Shown here one piece after another: positions 35,211 through 44,276 of a stretch of DNA of 60,200 bases. Both the position numbers and the translations under genes were made by a program. Source of the stretch: CAYWBI01 sp964456445 (GTDB lineage: Bacteria > Calditrichota > Calditrichia > Calditrichales > J004); assembly GCA_964456445.1 (NCBI GenBank), contig CAYWBI010000006.1, forward strand, positions 1 to 60,200. Direction: 5' to 3'. A model generated the notes under the pieces. That model was not told the DNA's origin. It searched no databases and saw only the letters and a list, made by a program, of their open reading frames with translations. Positions within the stretch are counted from its first letter, which is position 1. Each line of letters starts with the position of its first letter.

Positions 35211-36341
35211 TTATTTTATGTAAATCGGTAAAGGGGAGAAACAAATAATAAAGATAATATATGAAAAATATCCGAGAATTCTTCTTCCACGGCCCAGTGA
35301 GGGCCCATCATCCAGGGTTGGTGGATGTTTGAACCGGATAAAAATCAAAATCAATAACATCCATAACACATAAGCAACGGAATTAAGTTCGGTGAACAAG
35401 TAAATGTTTAGTACAACCAATAAACTAAAAGCAGCCAATGCAATTCGGGCGGCCCTTTGTCCAAACAGGGCATAAGTAATGTGACCGCCGTCCAATTGTC
35501 CGATCGGCATTAAATTTATTGCCGTTACCAACAAACCGAACCACCCGGCAAATATAAATGGAAAATGGTACATTTCCGTCATGGGTAGGTATGCTTTGCC
35601 CATAACCTGGATCAATGCTTTAAAAAACAGGTTATGGCCTAAGGTAAGGGCAATGGCGCCCTGGCTGTTTAATGGGTGTAAAGATTCGATAAAATGCCAC
35701 ATGGCAGGCTCCGACGGGAGTCGGTACAGGCCAATAAAAAGGAAAAGTATGCTTACCGCAAAACCTGCCAATGGGCCTGCTATGCCAATATCAAATAGGG
35801 CTTTTTTGCTTGGAATCGGTGATCTTATACGGATAAATGCCCCTAAGGTGCCCGGTTGAAATGCCGGGATATAAAAAGGTATAAAGAAGGGAAAGGTTAC
35901 GTTTACTTTATAACGCCGGGCCATAAGGTAATGTCCCATTTCATGTGTAAATAAGATCGACAGCAAGGCAAAAGCATAGGGAAAGCCTTTGCTCAGGGCA
36001 TCCCAGCCCTCAAACGGGTCTTGCATCAGTAAGTTTGAGCCGGTAATGGACGTTGTGATCATTGTAAGAAGTAAGAGCAAGCCATAGACGAAAGGACTCG
36101 TTTTTCCCGGTTTACGATTTGATGCCGTGATACGCAGGTAATATTTTTTCGGCGAATATTCGGCTTTGCTGTAAATACCCTTTTCTAAAAGCCGATTCTG
36201 GAGTGTTTCGATCTCTTCGGTACTTATTTGGTTACGGTGCGCATGGTAAACAAGTTGTCCGTACAAACGGAACCAATGGTCTTTTTTCATGCGGGCGCCA
36301 ATAATGGATGCGGCGAGTTTTTCCCTGCGTTTTGAATACAT
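35211..36341 (-). CDS. site-2-type membrane metalloprotease (M50 family)
   Basis: This is a 376-aa polytopic protein with the zinc motif HEMGH (H133, E134, H137) and a distal LDGGH that supplies the third metal ligand Asp. At least six membrane segments are visible, and the cytosolic-side N terminus has about 80 soluble residues. ATG 36341 has GGGAG 3 nt upstream; an ATG 13 codons earlier (36380) has no ribosome site. Family members cut membrane-embedded anti-sigma factors or other small membrane proteins. The 8-bp spacing to a single-pass membrane protein makes that neighbour a candidate partner. Confidence 0.9.
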   Translation of the reverse strand: MYSKRREKLAASIIGARMKKDHWFRLYGQLVYHAHRNQISTEEIETLQNRLLEKGIYSKAEYSPKKYYLRITASNRKPGKTSPFVYGLLLLLTMITTSITGSNLLMQDPFEGWDALSKGFPYAFALLSILFTHEMGHYLMARRYKVNVTFPFFIPFYIPAFQPGTLGAFIRIRSPIPSKKALFDIGIAGPLAGFAVSILFLFIGLYRLPSEPAMWHFIESLHPLNSQGAIALTLGHNLFFKALIQVMGKAYLPMTEMYHFPFIFAGWFGLLVTAINLMPIGQLDGGHITYALFGQRAARIALAAFSLLVVLNIYLFTELNSVAYVLWMLLILIFIRFKHPPTLDDGPSLGRGRRILGYFSYIIFIICFSPLPIYIK

Positions 36342-36416
36342 AATCTCCCTGATTAAATGAAGGAGAAAGTTAAAGTACATTCATTAAAAATCAAAACTGG
36401 AATTTTGAGCGGAATT

Positions 36417-37136
36417 TTATTTATCGTCCTGGATTTTTCCCGTCATTGGCACAAAGCGTACAGGGAGCACGTTGTCCATGTTTATACCATGAGTAGTTTT
36501 GTTTACAACAACCAATTCTTGAACATACTTCCCGACAGGCAAAATCATCCGGCCGCCGGTTTTAAGCTGATCCAACAAAGGCGGAGGAATAGAGGGAGGG
36601 GCCGCCGTAACAATGATGGCGTCAAAGGGCGCTTTCTCCGGCCAGCCAAGATATCCATCTCCTTGTTTTATGATTATATTATCGTAATGCAGAGATTGAA
36701 CGGTGGCTTTTGCCCGTTTGGCCAATGTGGGCAGAATTTCGATCGAATAAACGGAATCGACAATCCGGCTTAATATGGCGGACTGATAACCGGAGCCGGT
36801 GCCTATTTCCAAAACACGGTCGCCGGGGCCTACATGCAATTGCTGGGTCATAAATGCAACTATGTATGGCTGGCTTATTGTCTGTCCCTCGCCGATTGGC
36901 AAAGCCTTGTCTGTATAAGCAGCGGCCCTTCCGGCTTTTGGGATAAATTGTTCGCGGGGCACGGTTTCCATTGCGGCGATGATTTCCGGCGCACGAACAC
37001 CGCGGGCAATAATCTGTTGTTGAACCATTTTTGTACGCATGGCGTGCCATCCTGGTTTTGATTGTGTGTCCGGTTTTGGGGATTCGCAGGAAAAAAGCAG
37101 GCAGACCGGTAAAAGACCAAGTATGAATTTTTTCAT
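36417..37136 (-). CDS. protein-L-isoaspartate O-methyltransferase with a lipoprotein signal
   Basis: This 239-aa protein is a PIMT, which methylates isoaspartyl residues for repair using SAM. SAM-binding VLEIGTGSGYQSAIL, QGDGYLGWP, IIVTAAPPSIPPPLLDQL and GGRMILPVG are all intact. The N terminus reads LLPVCLLFSCESP: a lipobox with C17 preceded by L-F-S. A lipidated, exported PIMT is odd, because SAM is cytosolic. Either the lipidation signal is real and the enzyme has a different role or SAM supply, or translation starts inside (M33 in WHAMRTKMV is the next possible start). It lies 75 bp upstream of the M50 gene. Confidence 0.88.
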   Translation of the reverse strand: MKKFILGLLPVCLLFSCESPKPDTQSKPGWHAMRTKMVQQQIIARGVRAPEIIAAMETVPREQFIPKAGRAAAYTDKALPIGEGQTISQPYIVAFMTQQLHVGPGDRVLEIGTGSGYQSAILSRIVDSVYSIEILPTLAKRAKATVQSLHYDNIIIKQGDGYLGWPEKAPFDAIIVTAAPPSIPPPLLDQLKTGGRMILPVGKYVQELVVVNKTTHGINMDNVLPVRFVPMTGKIQDDK

Positions 37137-37225
37137 AAGTGTGTGATGTCCGGGTTTATTTATGACCCTTAAACGAACTACCGGCCCAACACCGGCAGAT
37201 GTTTCATAAAATTTAACAAACCTGT

Positions 37226-38956
37226 CTATAGTTTTGGAAAAAATATTTTGAATATTGTTCCCTTGCCAACCTGAGATTCAACTTCGATGTGGCCTTTCTG
37301 CTCTTCGATCAATTTTTTCACTATGGCCAGGCCGAGACCGGTACCCCCTTTTTTACCACTGGTTACAAAAGAGTCAAACAATCGGTCTTTTATTTCCGGC
37401 GGTATCCCGGAGCCATTATCTGCTAGGGTGAAAAGAACTTCATCGCCAGCGGATTCCGCGCCAATACTAAAATGACCACCCGGGGGCATAGCCTCCAGGG
37501 CATTTTTCATTATGTTCATAAAGATGCGCTGGATTTTTTCCGGGTCCACATAAATCATACTGGCAACCGCGCAATTGGAATCAAATTGATATCCCTTTTT
37601 GATTACATCGTCCTTAAAGAAACGGCTAAAATCATCCAACAGTTTATTGACCGCGCATTTTACGGGCAGAATACTTGATTTCCCCTTGGCAAAATCAAGT
37701 ACATCGGTAGTCATGTTGGTTAAAAAGCGAATTTGCTGGATAACAATGTCTGCATATTCCGTACGGATTTCTTCGTCGGCTTCATCTTTTAACAGATCGA
37801 CAAAACCATAAATATTGTTCATCGGTGTACGTAAGTCATGGACGATGGTACTCATCATATTGCCGATGGCGGACAGGCGGTCGGCCTTTATCTTTTCTTC
37901 CCGCAAGCGGAAGGTTTCGATGCTTCGACCAATTCGGCTGTTAAGCGTGTTGAGCAATCGAAGATCATCATTGGAGAAATAATCGTTTTCCGCGGTTTTG
38001 TTAAGCAGGGTCAGAATACCAATTACTTTATGATCAATTTTAAGTGGAAGGCAAACAGCCTGCTGTAGGCTTATTCCCAGGTTTTTACCAAGCTCCAGAA
38101 AGAACGGGTCATCATTGGCGTTGTTGCTATGGTAGGCTTCACCTTTTTCGATAACCTGCCGGATCAATGGTAGGGTTTTATCATGTGTGATTTTCTGCAA
38201 TGCTTCGCTATCCAAATCCTTTACAACGGTGGATTTCAAGCTTGTTGATGTGTTATCGAGCAACGAGATAAATCCGGATGCCGCGCCAATGGTATCGGCA
38301 ATTAACGAAATAAGTGTCTCTAGTAATGTTTGAATGTCTTCGGCCTGATTTACTTCACGCTCGGTTTCGTACAATAAATCCAGTTCACCGACCTTTTTAT
38401 CCAATTTGGAATAGAGCAGTGAATTATTTAATGATATGGCAATTTGAGAAGCCATGCTGGCCAGCAGCTCTTCATCGGCTTTTTCGAACACACCGTCTGT
38501 TTTGTTTAGAATTTGCAAAACACCGATAATAACCCGCTCGGCGCCCGGGTCATTAGTCGCCTGAAAAATAGGGATACATAGAATGCTCCGGGTTTTAAAA
38601 CCGGTCTTTTTATCAATTGCAGGATTAAAGCGGTCATCATTATATGCATCCGGGATATTGATTACTTCACCGGTTTTTGCTACATGTCCGGCAATACCAA
38701 CGCCAATTTTTAATCGAATTTCACTTATTTCAGCCTTCTGGGCTATTTTTGACCACAGCTCACCTTTTTCCTGGTCAACAATATAAAAGGTGCCACGTTC
38801 GGCGTTCATTAACCGGTTTACTTCTTTTATAACCAGCAAAAGCAACCGCTCGAGACGAAGCTCTGAACTCAATGCACGTCCAATGTGCATAATGGAACTC
38901 ATTTCAATTTCCTTGCGGGCAAGTTGTTTCTTTAATTGATCCAGTTTGGCGTCCAT
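37226..38956 (-). CDS. cytosolic sensor histidine kinase with two GAF domains
   Basis: This 576-aa protein has GAF1 (about 20-175), GAF2 (about 200-345), a dimerisation/H-box helix with IVHDLRTPMNNI, and a HATPase domain with NALEAM, ADNGSGIPPE and GGTGLGLAIVK. No membrane segment is present, so it senses a soluble ligand. Start is ATG 38956 (third codon after a TTG). Output partner unknown: no response regulator is adjacent on this strand. The STAS protein upstream is separated by a strong terminator. Confidence 0.92.
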   Translation of the reverse strand: MDAKLDQLKKQLARKEIEMSSIMHIGRALSSELRLERLLLLVIKEVNRLMNAERGTFYIVDQEKGELWSKIAQKAEISEIRLKIGVGIAGHVAKTGEVINIPDAYNDDRFNPAIDKKTGFKTRSILCIPIFQATNDPGAERVIIGVLQILNKTDGVFEKADEELLASMASQIAISLNNSLLYSKLDKKVGELDLLYETEREVNQAEDIQTLLETLISLIADTIGAASGFISLLDNTSTSLKSTVVKDLDSEALQKITHDKTLPLIRQVIEKGEAYHSNNANDDPFFLELGKNLGISLQQAVCLPLKIDHKVIGILTLLNKTAENDYFSNDDLRLLNTLNSRIGRSIETFRLREEKIKADRLSAIGNMMSTIVHDLRTPMNNIYGFVDLLKDEADEEIRTEYADIVIQQIRFLTNMTTDVLDFAKGKSSILPVKCAVNKLLDDFSRFFKDDVIKKGYQFDSNCAVASMIYVDPEKIQRIFMNIMKNALEAMPPGGHFSIGAESAGDEVLFTLADNGSGIPPEIKDRLFDSFVTSGKKGGTGLGLAIVKKLIEEQKGHIEVESQVGKGTIFKIFFPKL

Positions 38957-39082
38957 GATGTTCAATTCCGTTTTTGATGTTCAGATTTTCAGTTTTTCCA
39001 ACACGTTGTATTTCTGAAATATGCTGGTTAAGAACAGGTTATAAATTATACAAAAAGAATAAGTAATATGCACTAAAAACCA

Positions 39083-39115
39083 AAAAGGGGAACTGTACCA
39101 AACAGTTCCCCTTTT
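39083..39115 (-). terminator. strong intrinsic terminator downstream of the STAS gene
   Basis: AAAAGGGGAACTGT (39083-39096) and ACAGTTCCCCTTTT (39102-39115) form a perfect 14-bp stem with a 5-nt loop. On the minus strand it ends in a T-run, so it terminates the STAS (and possibly rpoZ) transcript. The A-tract on the other side allows weak bidirectional action. Confidence 0.92.
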
Positions 39116-39178
39116 AAATTTATCTAATCCCGGACTTTACCCGGCAAAATGTAATAAAACCAATTAGTACAAATACGT

Positions 39179-39517
39179 TTAGTTAAGCGAACTTACCGCC
39201 CGCTCAACAGTGTCAAAAGTTTTAAATACTTTTATAAGCTGGGTAATAATCAATAAGCTTTCAACCTTTTCAGCAACCCGTGCCAAAACAAGCTGTCCAT
39301 CTGAGTTTTTGAGGGTAGTCATACAGGCCATAAGCACGCCCATCCCGGAACTGTTCATCCATTTGATGCCACTCAAGTCGATAACTACTTTTGTAATGCC
39401 ATCCTTGATCAGGCCTTTTACATGGTCGTGCAGGGCAGTGGTTTCCGGGCCACCCATCATCTTGCCCGAGAGGCTAAGGACAGCTACGTGGTTCTCAATG
39501 CTTTCTTTGACTTTCAT
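39179..39517 (-). CDS. STAS-domain anti-sigma-factor antagonist-like protein
   Basis: This 112-aa single-domain STAS protein has the phosphoserine motif MNSSGMGVL. S56 aligns with the regulatory Ser of SpoIIAA/RsbV; the usual preceding Asp is Asn here (N55). It would be phosphorylated by an RsbW-type kinase, which is not in the window, to release or bind a target. It is followed by a strong terminator and preceded by rpoZ, 76 bp upstream. Confidence 0.9.
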   Translation of the reverse strand: MKVKESIENHVAVLSLSGKMMGGPETTALHDHVKGLIKDGITKVVIDLSGIKWMNSSGMGVLMACMTTLKNSDGQLVLARVAEKVESLLIITQLIKVFKTFDTVERAVSSLN

Positions 39518-39593
39518 GGAAGACTCCTTAATTGTGGTGATTGGTCTTGAAGATGTTGTTTAAAATAAAAACTACTTCCATATCGCGCAAAAA

Positions 39594-39887
39594 TTACTTA
39601 TCCGGTTCTTCATCATAGTAAATATGAATCTTGTTGCTTAGGAGTTCTTCCTGGGCGATAACCGTTGGGTTTATTTCTTTCTCAAATTTCATATCTTCCA
39701 TGAGTTCACGGTCATATATATCGGCTTCATCATACATGTCCACATCGTTGAGGATTTCCTTGGCTTTTTTTTCTTCTACACGGGTAGAGTTGATTTGCCG
39801 GGCCCGTGCGGAAATTACCAGACATGCTTCATAGATATTTAATTTTTTTTTGCGCATTTCTCGTAAATCAATGGTTTGGATTGCCAT
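39594..39887 (-). CDS. rpoZ: RNA polymerase omega subunit
   Basis: This 97-aa protein has the omega core NIYEACLVISARARQINS, which packs on the beta-prime subunit. It is followed by an acidic tail (DVDMYDEADIYDRELMEDMK). I took ATG 39887 with GGAG 9 nt upstream; upstream in-frame ATGs would add an unlikely N-terminal extension. The FCB-type long acidic tail is normal for this group. Confidence 0.85.
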   Translation of the reverse strand: MAIQTIDLREMRKKKLNIYEACLVISARARQINSTRVEEKKAKEILNDVDMYDEADIYDRELMEDMKFEKEINPTVIAQEELLSNKIHIYYDEEPDK

Positions 39888-40091
39888 TTTAATGTACTCC
39901 ATATTAAATATTAGCTTGGAAATATAATGTTTGCGGGTTAGCATGTCAAAAATATTAATGAAAAACTATCAATTATCCGTTGTTTCCGGTTGATATTTTT
40001 TTTACTTTTATTTAGTATTTAAAGTAGTAAATTATATATCCCTGGCAAAGAGGGGACTTTGAAAACTTATTTTATTAAAATGGAGGGTGTT

Positions 40092-40409
40092 ATGTCTTCG
40101 GAAAGTGGTGGTTTTTTCAGCGGATTGGTTGTTGGTGGTGCCATAGGATTGCTGGCCGGCATCTTGTTTGCCCCAAAAGCCGGACGGGACCTGCGTGAAG
40201 AACTTTTAACAGACAATGAGGATATCCTTGGAAAAGCCAAGGACGAGTTAGATAAAATCCGTGATGATCTGAACGAACTTAAAAATCGTGTTGTAAAACC
40301 TTCCGGCCAAAAGAAACAGCCCCCTGCGCCCGCGGAAACAGATGAAGAACGTGAGTTTGAAGCAGGGATCAATTCGCTTGATGATGAACCCGAAAAAAAG
40401 GAAAAATAA
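40092..40409 (+). CDS. YtxH-domain protein (105 aa)
   Basis: ATG 40092 has an excellent ribosome site (GGAGGG, 4 nt away). The protein has a Gly-rich membrane segment (GLVVGGAIGLLAGILFAPKA) and the FAPKAG.DLREEL motif of YtxH, then a charged helical tail. YtxH proteins are small envelope or stress proteins of unknown mechanism. It is followed by a hairpin (40419-40442) and a DUF948-like gene, the common pairing. Confidence 0.88.
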   Translation: MSSESGGFFSGLVVGGAIGLLAGILFAPKAGRDLREELLTDNEDILGKAKDELDKIRDDLNELKNRVVKPSGQKKQPPAPAETDEEREFEAGINSLDDEPEKKEK

Positions 40410-40418
40410 GGTTTGAAG

Positions 40419-40442
40419 GGGGCAAACATAATTGTTTGCCCC
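40419..40442 (+). other. 9-bp-stem hairpin between ytxH-like and DUF948-like genes
   Basis: GGGGCAAAC (40419-40427) pairs perfectly with GTTTGCCCC (40434-40442) around a 6-nt loop. No T-run follows, so it is not a classic terminator; it may attenuate, protect the 3' end or be an inserted short repeat. The stretch to 40574 also holds GGGGG-CCGTG-CCCCC (40526-40540), which looks like a REP-type palindrome. Confidence 0.55.
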
Positions 40443-40574
40443 AGGCAGAGAGATAAAGGCCCAATATATGTTTTCACGTTTTTTTGTAAAAATTGAGGGC
40501 CGATAAAAGTTTTGCCCGTGCTATTGGGGGCCGTGCCCCCGGCCGGTTTTACGTAAATAAATTTGAGGATAATG

Positions 40575-40919
40575 ATGATTTGGGAATTTGCGTTTGTAGT
40601 TTTCTTACTTGCCTTAACCGCGCTTGTAATACTTTTGATTCCGGTGGTTCTTCAACTTAAAGATTCCATCGTCAAATTAAATTCAACCCTGGATATGATA
40701 AATAAAGACTTACCGGAAGTCATGTCCAACTTTATGAACGTTTCAAAAAGCCTCACCGTTACCACCGGTAAAATTGAAGAGACAATCGGGCATCTTAACC
40801 AAATGGAAGCAAGCTTTAAACAACAGGTACAAGCGCCCTTAAAGACCATTGGCAACGTCGTTTCTTCCTTGGTTAAAATTTCCAGTTTGCTGTTGTCCCG
40901 CAGGAAATCACGTCGATAA
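40575..40919 (+). CDS. DUF948-like membrane protein (114 aa)
   Basis: A single N-terminal membrane segment (about 5-27, FVVFLLALTALVILLIPVVL) is followed by a coiled helix (KDSIVKLNSTLDMINKDLP). This arrangement is that of DUF948, which usually travels with YtxH proteins. Among three adjacent in-frame candidate starts I chose ATG 40575, where GAGG is 6 nt upstream. Role unknown; likely membrane-linked. Confidence 0.8.
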   Translation: MIWEFAFVVFLLALTALVILLIPVVLQLKDSIVKLNSTLDMINKDLPEVMSNFMNVSKSLTVTTGKIEETIGHLNQMEASFKQQVQAPLKTIGNVVSSLVKISSLLLSRRKSRR

Positions 40920-41006
40920 TTGTAACGCCATTTGCCGGCAAATATCTGCCTGTCTCGCCGGATATTCAGGGAAAGTAAACCGTTTGATATATTATAAGGA
41001 GTTTTT

Positions 41007-41936
41007 ATGTCTGAAAAAATAGGACAAAAAGTGTGGAAAGATGGTACGTTTATTGATTGGAATGACGCTAATATTCATATAATGTCCCATGTTATACATT
41101 ATGGAACATCGGTATTTGAGGGCATTCGTTGTTATGATACGGATAAAGGGCCGGCAGTATTTCGCTTGCGTGAACACATGCAACGTTTATTAAATTCTGC
41201 GCGTATTTACCGCATGGAACCAGACTATACTGTTGATGAATTATGTGATGCAGTATTGGAGACCATCCGTATAAATGGGTTAAAAGAATGTTATATCCGA
41301 CCGGTTGTCTTTCGCGGTTTTGGGACGTTTGGAGTTAATCCGCTTAACAACCCCATCCGCACGTATATTGCTGTTTGGGAATGGGGAAAGTATCTTGGGC
41401 CCGAAGCACTGGAAAACGGCGTCGATGTATGTGTCTCTTCCTGGAACCGGATTGCGCCGAACACGCTACCGGCCATGGCTAAGGCTGGCGCCAACTATAT
41501 GAACAGCCAACTGATAAAAATGGAAGCGATTGTGAATGGCTTTACCGAAGGCATTGCCCTGGACAGACAGGGTTTCATTGCCGAAGGCAGTGGTGAGAAT
41601 ATTTTCCTTGTAAAGGGTAAAACCGTTTTTACACCGGAACTTAGCAGTGCCATTTTACCAGGGATTACCCGTTCAACAGTTATTGAATTGGTTGATCGCA
41701 TGGGTCTTGCCCTTGCCCGCGAAGCATTGCCCCGCGAAAGTTTGTATATTGCCGATGAAGTCTTTTTCAGCGGCACCGCTGCCGAAATAACCCCGATTCG
41801 TTCGGTTGATAAGATTAATGTGGGCGAAGGGAAACGCGGGCCGGTTACCAAAAAACTGCAGGATATGTTTTTTGATCTTTTTAAAGGAAAAGAACACGCA
41901 CCAGAAGGCTGGTTGATCCCTGTCTATAATAAATGA
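41007..41936 (+). CDS. ilvE: branched-chain amino acid aminotransferase
   Basis: This is a 309-aa class IV PLP transaminase with AAGGAG ahead of the ATG. Markers: HYGTSVFEGIRCY at the N terminus, the PLP lysine in MAKAGANYMNS, EGSGENIFLV and FFSGTAAEITPI, which binds the phosphate and carboxylate. It makes or degrades leucine, isoleucine and valine. It stands alone with a strong terminator after it; no other ilv or leu gene is in the window. Confidence 0.95.
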   Translation: MSEKIGQKVWKDGTFIDWNDANIHIMSHVIHYGTSVFEGIRCYDTDKGPAVFRLREHMQRLLNSARIYRMEPDYTVDELCDAVLETIRINGLKECYIRPVVFRGFGTFGVNPLNNPIRTYIAVWEWGKYLGPEALENGVDVCVSSWNRIAPNTLPAMAKAGANYMNSQLIKMEAIVNGFTEGIALDRQGFIAEGSGENIFLVKGKTVFTPELSSAILPGITRSTVIELVDRMGLALAREALPRESLYIADEVFFSGTAAEITPIRSVDKINVGEGKRGPVTKKLQDMFFDLFKGKEHAPEGWLIPVYNK

Positions 41937-41955
41937 TAATTTATTATTTGTTACA

Positions 41956-41990
41956 AAAAACCCCCATTGCAGAACAATGGGGGTTTTTGT
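41956..41990 (+). terminator. intrinsic terminator after ilvE
   Basis: AAAAACCCCCATTG (41956-41969) pairs perfectly with CAATGGGGGTTTTT (41975-41988), loop 5 nt, ending in the T-run. It starts 20 bp after the ilvE stop. Confidence 0.95.
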
Positions 41991-42070
41991 TTAAGCTAGT
42001 TCGCTATACCGGTACTGTGGAGTATAATTAGTATCTATTACCGCTATGCCTGTGCAAAAAGGTCATCGTT

Positions 42071-44074
42071 TTAATTTAAATATTTTTCAAACCAGCTATG
42101 AACTGTATGCCACCATAAACGGGCATTTTGCGGCTTTCGGACGAAATGGTCCTCATCTGGGAAAAAAAGTAACCGCGACTCTACGCCCTGGCGTTGCAGG
42201 GCCGTAAAAAGTTGCAAGCCCTGAGTGTAGGGCACCCTGTAGTCCTTTTCGCCGTGGATAACCAGCATAGGTGTTTTGAAGTTTGCCACCAATGATGAGG
42301 GTGAGTACTTTTCGTACAGCGCGGGATGGTTCCAGTATAGACCTCTGAATTCCCATTCCGGGAACCATAACTCTTCCGTTGCTCCATACATGCTGCGTTG
42401 GTCAAATACGCCATCATGGGAAACCAGGCATTTGTAGGGGTTGTCATGTCCCTCGATCCAGTTGATCATAAATCCACCGTAAGAAGCGCCCGCGGCGCCC
42501 AAACGATCACCGTCAACATAGGGGAAGTTCTTTATTACATACTGCGTGCCCAGAACCAGGTCTTTATAAGGTGCATCGCCCCAATTGCCGGAAACGGCAT
42601 CCGTGAATTTTTGACCATAACCCACGCTGCCATGAAAGTTGATTACATATACCACATATCCTGGCGCTGCAAACATTTGATAATTCCAGCGATAATGGAA
42701 ATCATCCCCCCATTCGCCCTGCGGCCCGCCATGGATAAGGTGAACAGCCGGATATTGTTTTGCCGGGTTAAAATGGGGTGGTTTGAGAATAAAACCCTGA
42801 ACCGAATCACCAAAGGCCCCTTTAAACCAAAAACTTTCCAGCCGGGAAAGGTCCAGCCCAGCCAGTTTTTTTGTATTGATATGACTAATTTGTGTAAGAA
42901 TGTTTTTTTGTAAATCGTAAGTAAAAAGTTCATAAGGCATTGCGGCGGTCTGGATTTTTAAGACCAGGGTGCCTGGATCGATAAACTTATACCCACCAAT
43001 AAAATGACCCTTTAAGACGGCGCTTATCTTTCCGCTGACAATATCCACTTTATAAAGAGAAATCGCACCGCGTTCTGCAGCGGTAAAATAGATGCTCTTG
43101 TCGCCGGGGGCCCAACTTACATTGTTTGCTGAGAGATTAAAGCTCAGCGTAAGTTCACGTATTTTACCGGAGGAAAGATCCCGTAGCATAATCCGGTAAC
43201 GATCGGCTTCAAATCCCGCGCGGGCCATTGAGCTCCAGGCCAGATAGCGACCATCAGCGGAAAAAGCAGGGCCATTGTCATTGCCGCGATTGTTTGTTAC
43301 TTGGCTGATTTTCCCGTTGGCCAAATCGATGGAAAACAAATCATTGTTTGTACTCGTGGCCACAACCGGGTCGGTGTTACGTACAAATACAACCGTTTTG
43401 CCATCAGGTGAGAATACATAATCATGGCTGCTGCCTAAATCCAACGGTGGTGTATCATAATCACCCGGGGTTATGTCCCTTAGGTTTTTACCGTTTTTGC
43501 CCATAATAAATACGTGTGAGCGATTGCCTTCCAGCCAGCGGTTCCAATGGCGGAAAAAAAGATGGTCAATTAACCGGGCATGGACAACCTTGTTCTTCTG
43601 TCGGTCAAAACTTTCTTCCATGCATTGGGGCGTGTCACAATTAGGGTCCACATCACTGGTAAATAATATATTTTGTCCGTTGGGAGAGAGCACCATACCC
43701 CCGGCGCCGGGTTTAAATTGACTGACCTGATGGGCTTTCCCCCCCTGTACGGGATGTTCCCAAATTTGCCCGGCACGGTTATACAATATATTTTTGCCAT
43801 CCTTGGACCAAACCGGGTCCGAGCAGGAAATCCCTGCAGGGCTTAGCTGATTTTGTTGGCCGGAGGATAAATCTTGTATCCAAACCGTACGGGGAATGTT
43901 ATTGGCCTTGATATCCGGTGTGGCCAGGTCAAAGGCTATGTAGCGGCCATTGGGGCTAACGGAAAAATTGCCCAGACGTTGCATCCTAAAAAAATCATTA
44001 AAGTGTATTTCATGTTTTTGGGCGCTGCTTACACCGATAAAAAATGATAAAAGCAAGATAATGATGAAGCGCAT
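42071..44074 (-). CDS. secreted S9-family prolyl oligopeptidase/dipeptidyl peptidase-like enzyme
   Basis: This 667-aa protein has a signal peptide (1-18, ending VSSAQ) and an N-terminal WD40-like beta propeller (about 25-380) with PDGK/SPNG-type turns. The C-terminal alpha/beta-hydrolase domain has the nucleophile Ser in GASYGGFMIN, Asp in EKDYRVPYTQ and His in DEDHFVRKP. It resembles dipeptidyl peptidase 5 or acylaminoacyl peptidase and would act in the periplasm on short peptides. AAGGAG lies 6 nt before the ATG. It follows a 63-aa membrane protein gene by 10 bp. Confidence 0.93.
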   Translation of the reverse strand: MRFIIILLLSFFIGVSSAQKHEIHFNDFFRMQRLGNFSVSPNGRYIAFDLATPDIKANNIPRTVWIQDLSSGQQNQLSPAGISCSDPVWSKDGKNILYNRAGQIWEHPVQGGKAHQVSQFKPGAGGMVLSPNGQNILFTSDVDPNCDTPQCMEESFDRQKNKVVHARLIDHLFFRHWNRWLEGNRSHVFIMGKNGKNLRDITPGDYDTPPLDLGSSHDYVFSPDGKTVVFVRNTDPVVATSTNNDLFSIDLANGKISQVTNNRGNDNGPAFSADGRYLAWSSMARAGFEADRYRIMLRDLSSGKIRELTLSFNLSANNVSWAPGDKSIYFTAAERGAISLYKVDIVSGKISAVLKGHFIGGYKFIDPGTLVLKIQTAAMPYELFTYDLQKNILTQISHINTKKLAGLDLSRLESFWFKGAFGDSVQGFILKPPHFNPAKQYPAVHLIHGGPQGEWGDDFHYRWNYQMFAAPGYVVYVINFHGSVGYGQKFTDAVSGNWGDAPYKDLVLGTQYVIKNFPYVDGDRLGAAGASYGGFMINWIEGHDNPYKCLVSHDGVFDQRSMYGATEELWFPEWEFRGLYWNHPALYEKYSPSSLVANFKTPMLVIHGEKDYRVPYTQGLQLFTALQRQGVESRLLFFPDEDHFVRKPQNARLWWHTVHSWFEKYLN

Positions 44075-44084
44075 AGAAAACTCC

Positions 44085-44276
44085 TTATTGGCATTTGATA
44101 ATATTGTTGATTACAAGGTAGGGGATCAGTAAGTAAAGGATAAGGTCACGGATTAGGTAAAACAGGATAAAACCGGCAACAACTTTCCAGCCTTTTTTTT
44201 GTGTAAAGCTTTTGAAGCCCTCCTGCTTGATTATGATGACCCATTCCCTGATAAATTTTGGCGTAAAAGACCGCAT
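44085..44276 (-). CDS. small membrane protein (63 aa) upstream of the S9 peptidase
   Basis: A full GGAGG ribosome site sits 6 nt ahead of the ATG at 44276, so the gene is real despite its size. A basic N terminus (about 1-30, with FTQKKGWK) leads into one or two membrane segments (about 32-57, AGFILFYLIRDLILYLLIPY). Its stop is followed by the ribosome site of the peptidase gene, so the two are coupled. No family was recognised; it may help export or anchor a partner. Confidence 0.72.
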   Translation of the reverse strand: MRSFTPKFIREWVIIIKQEGFKSFTQKKGWKVVAGFILFYLIRDLILYLLIPYLVINNIIKCQ

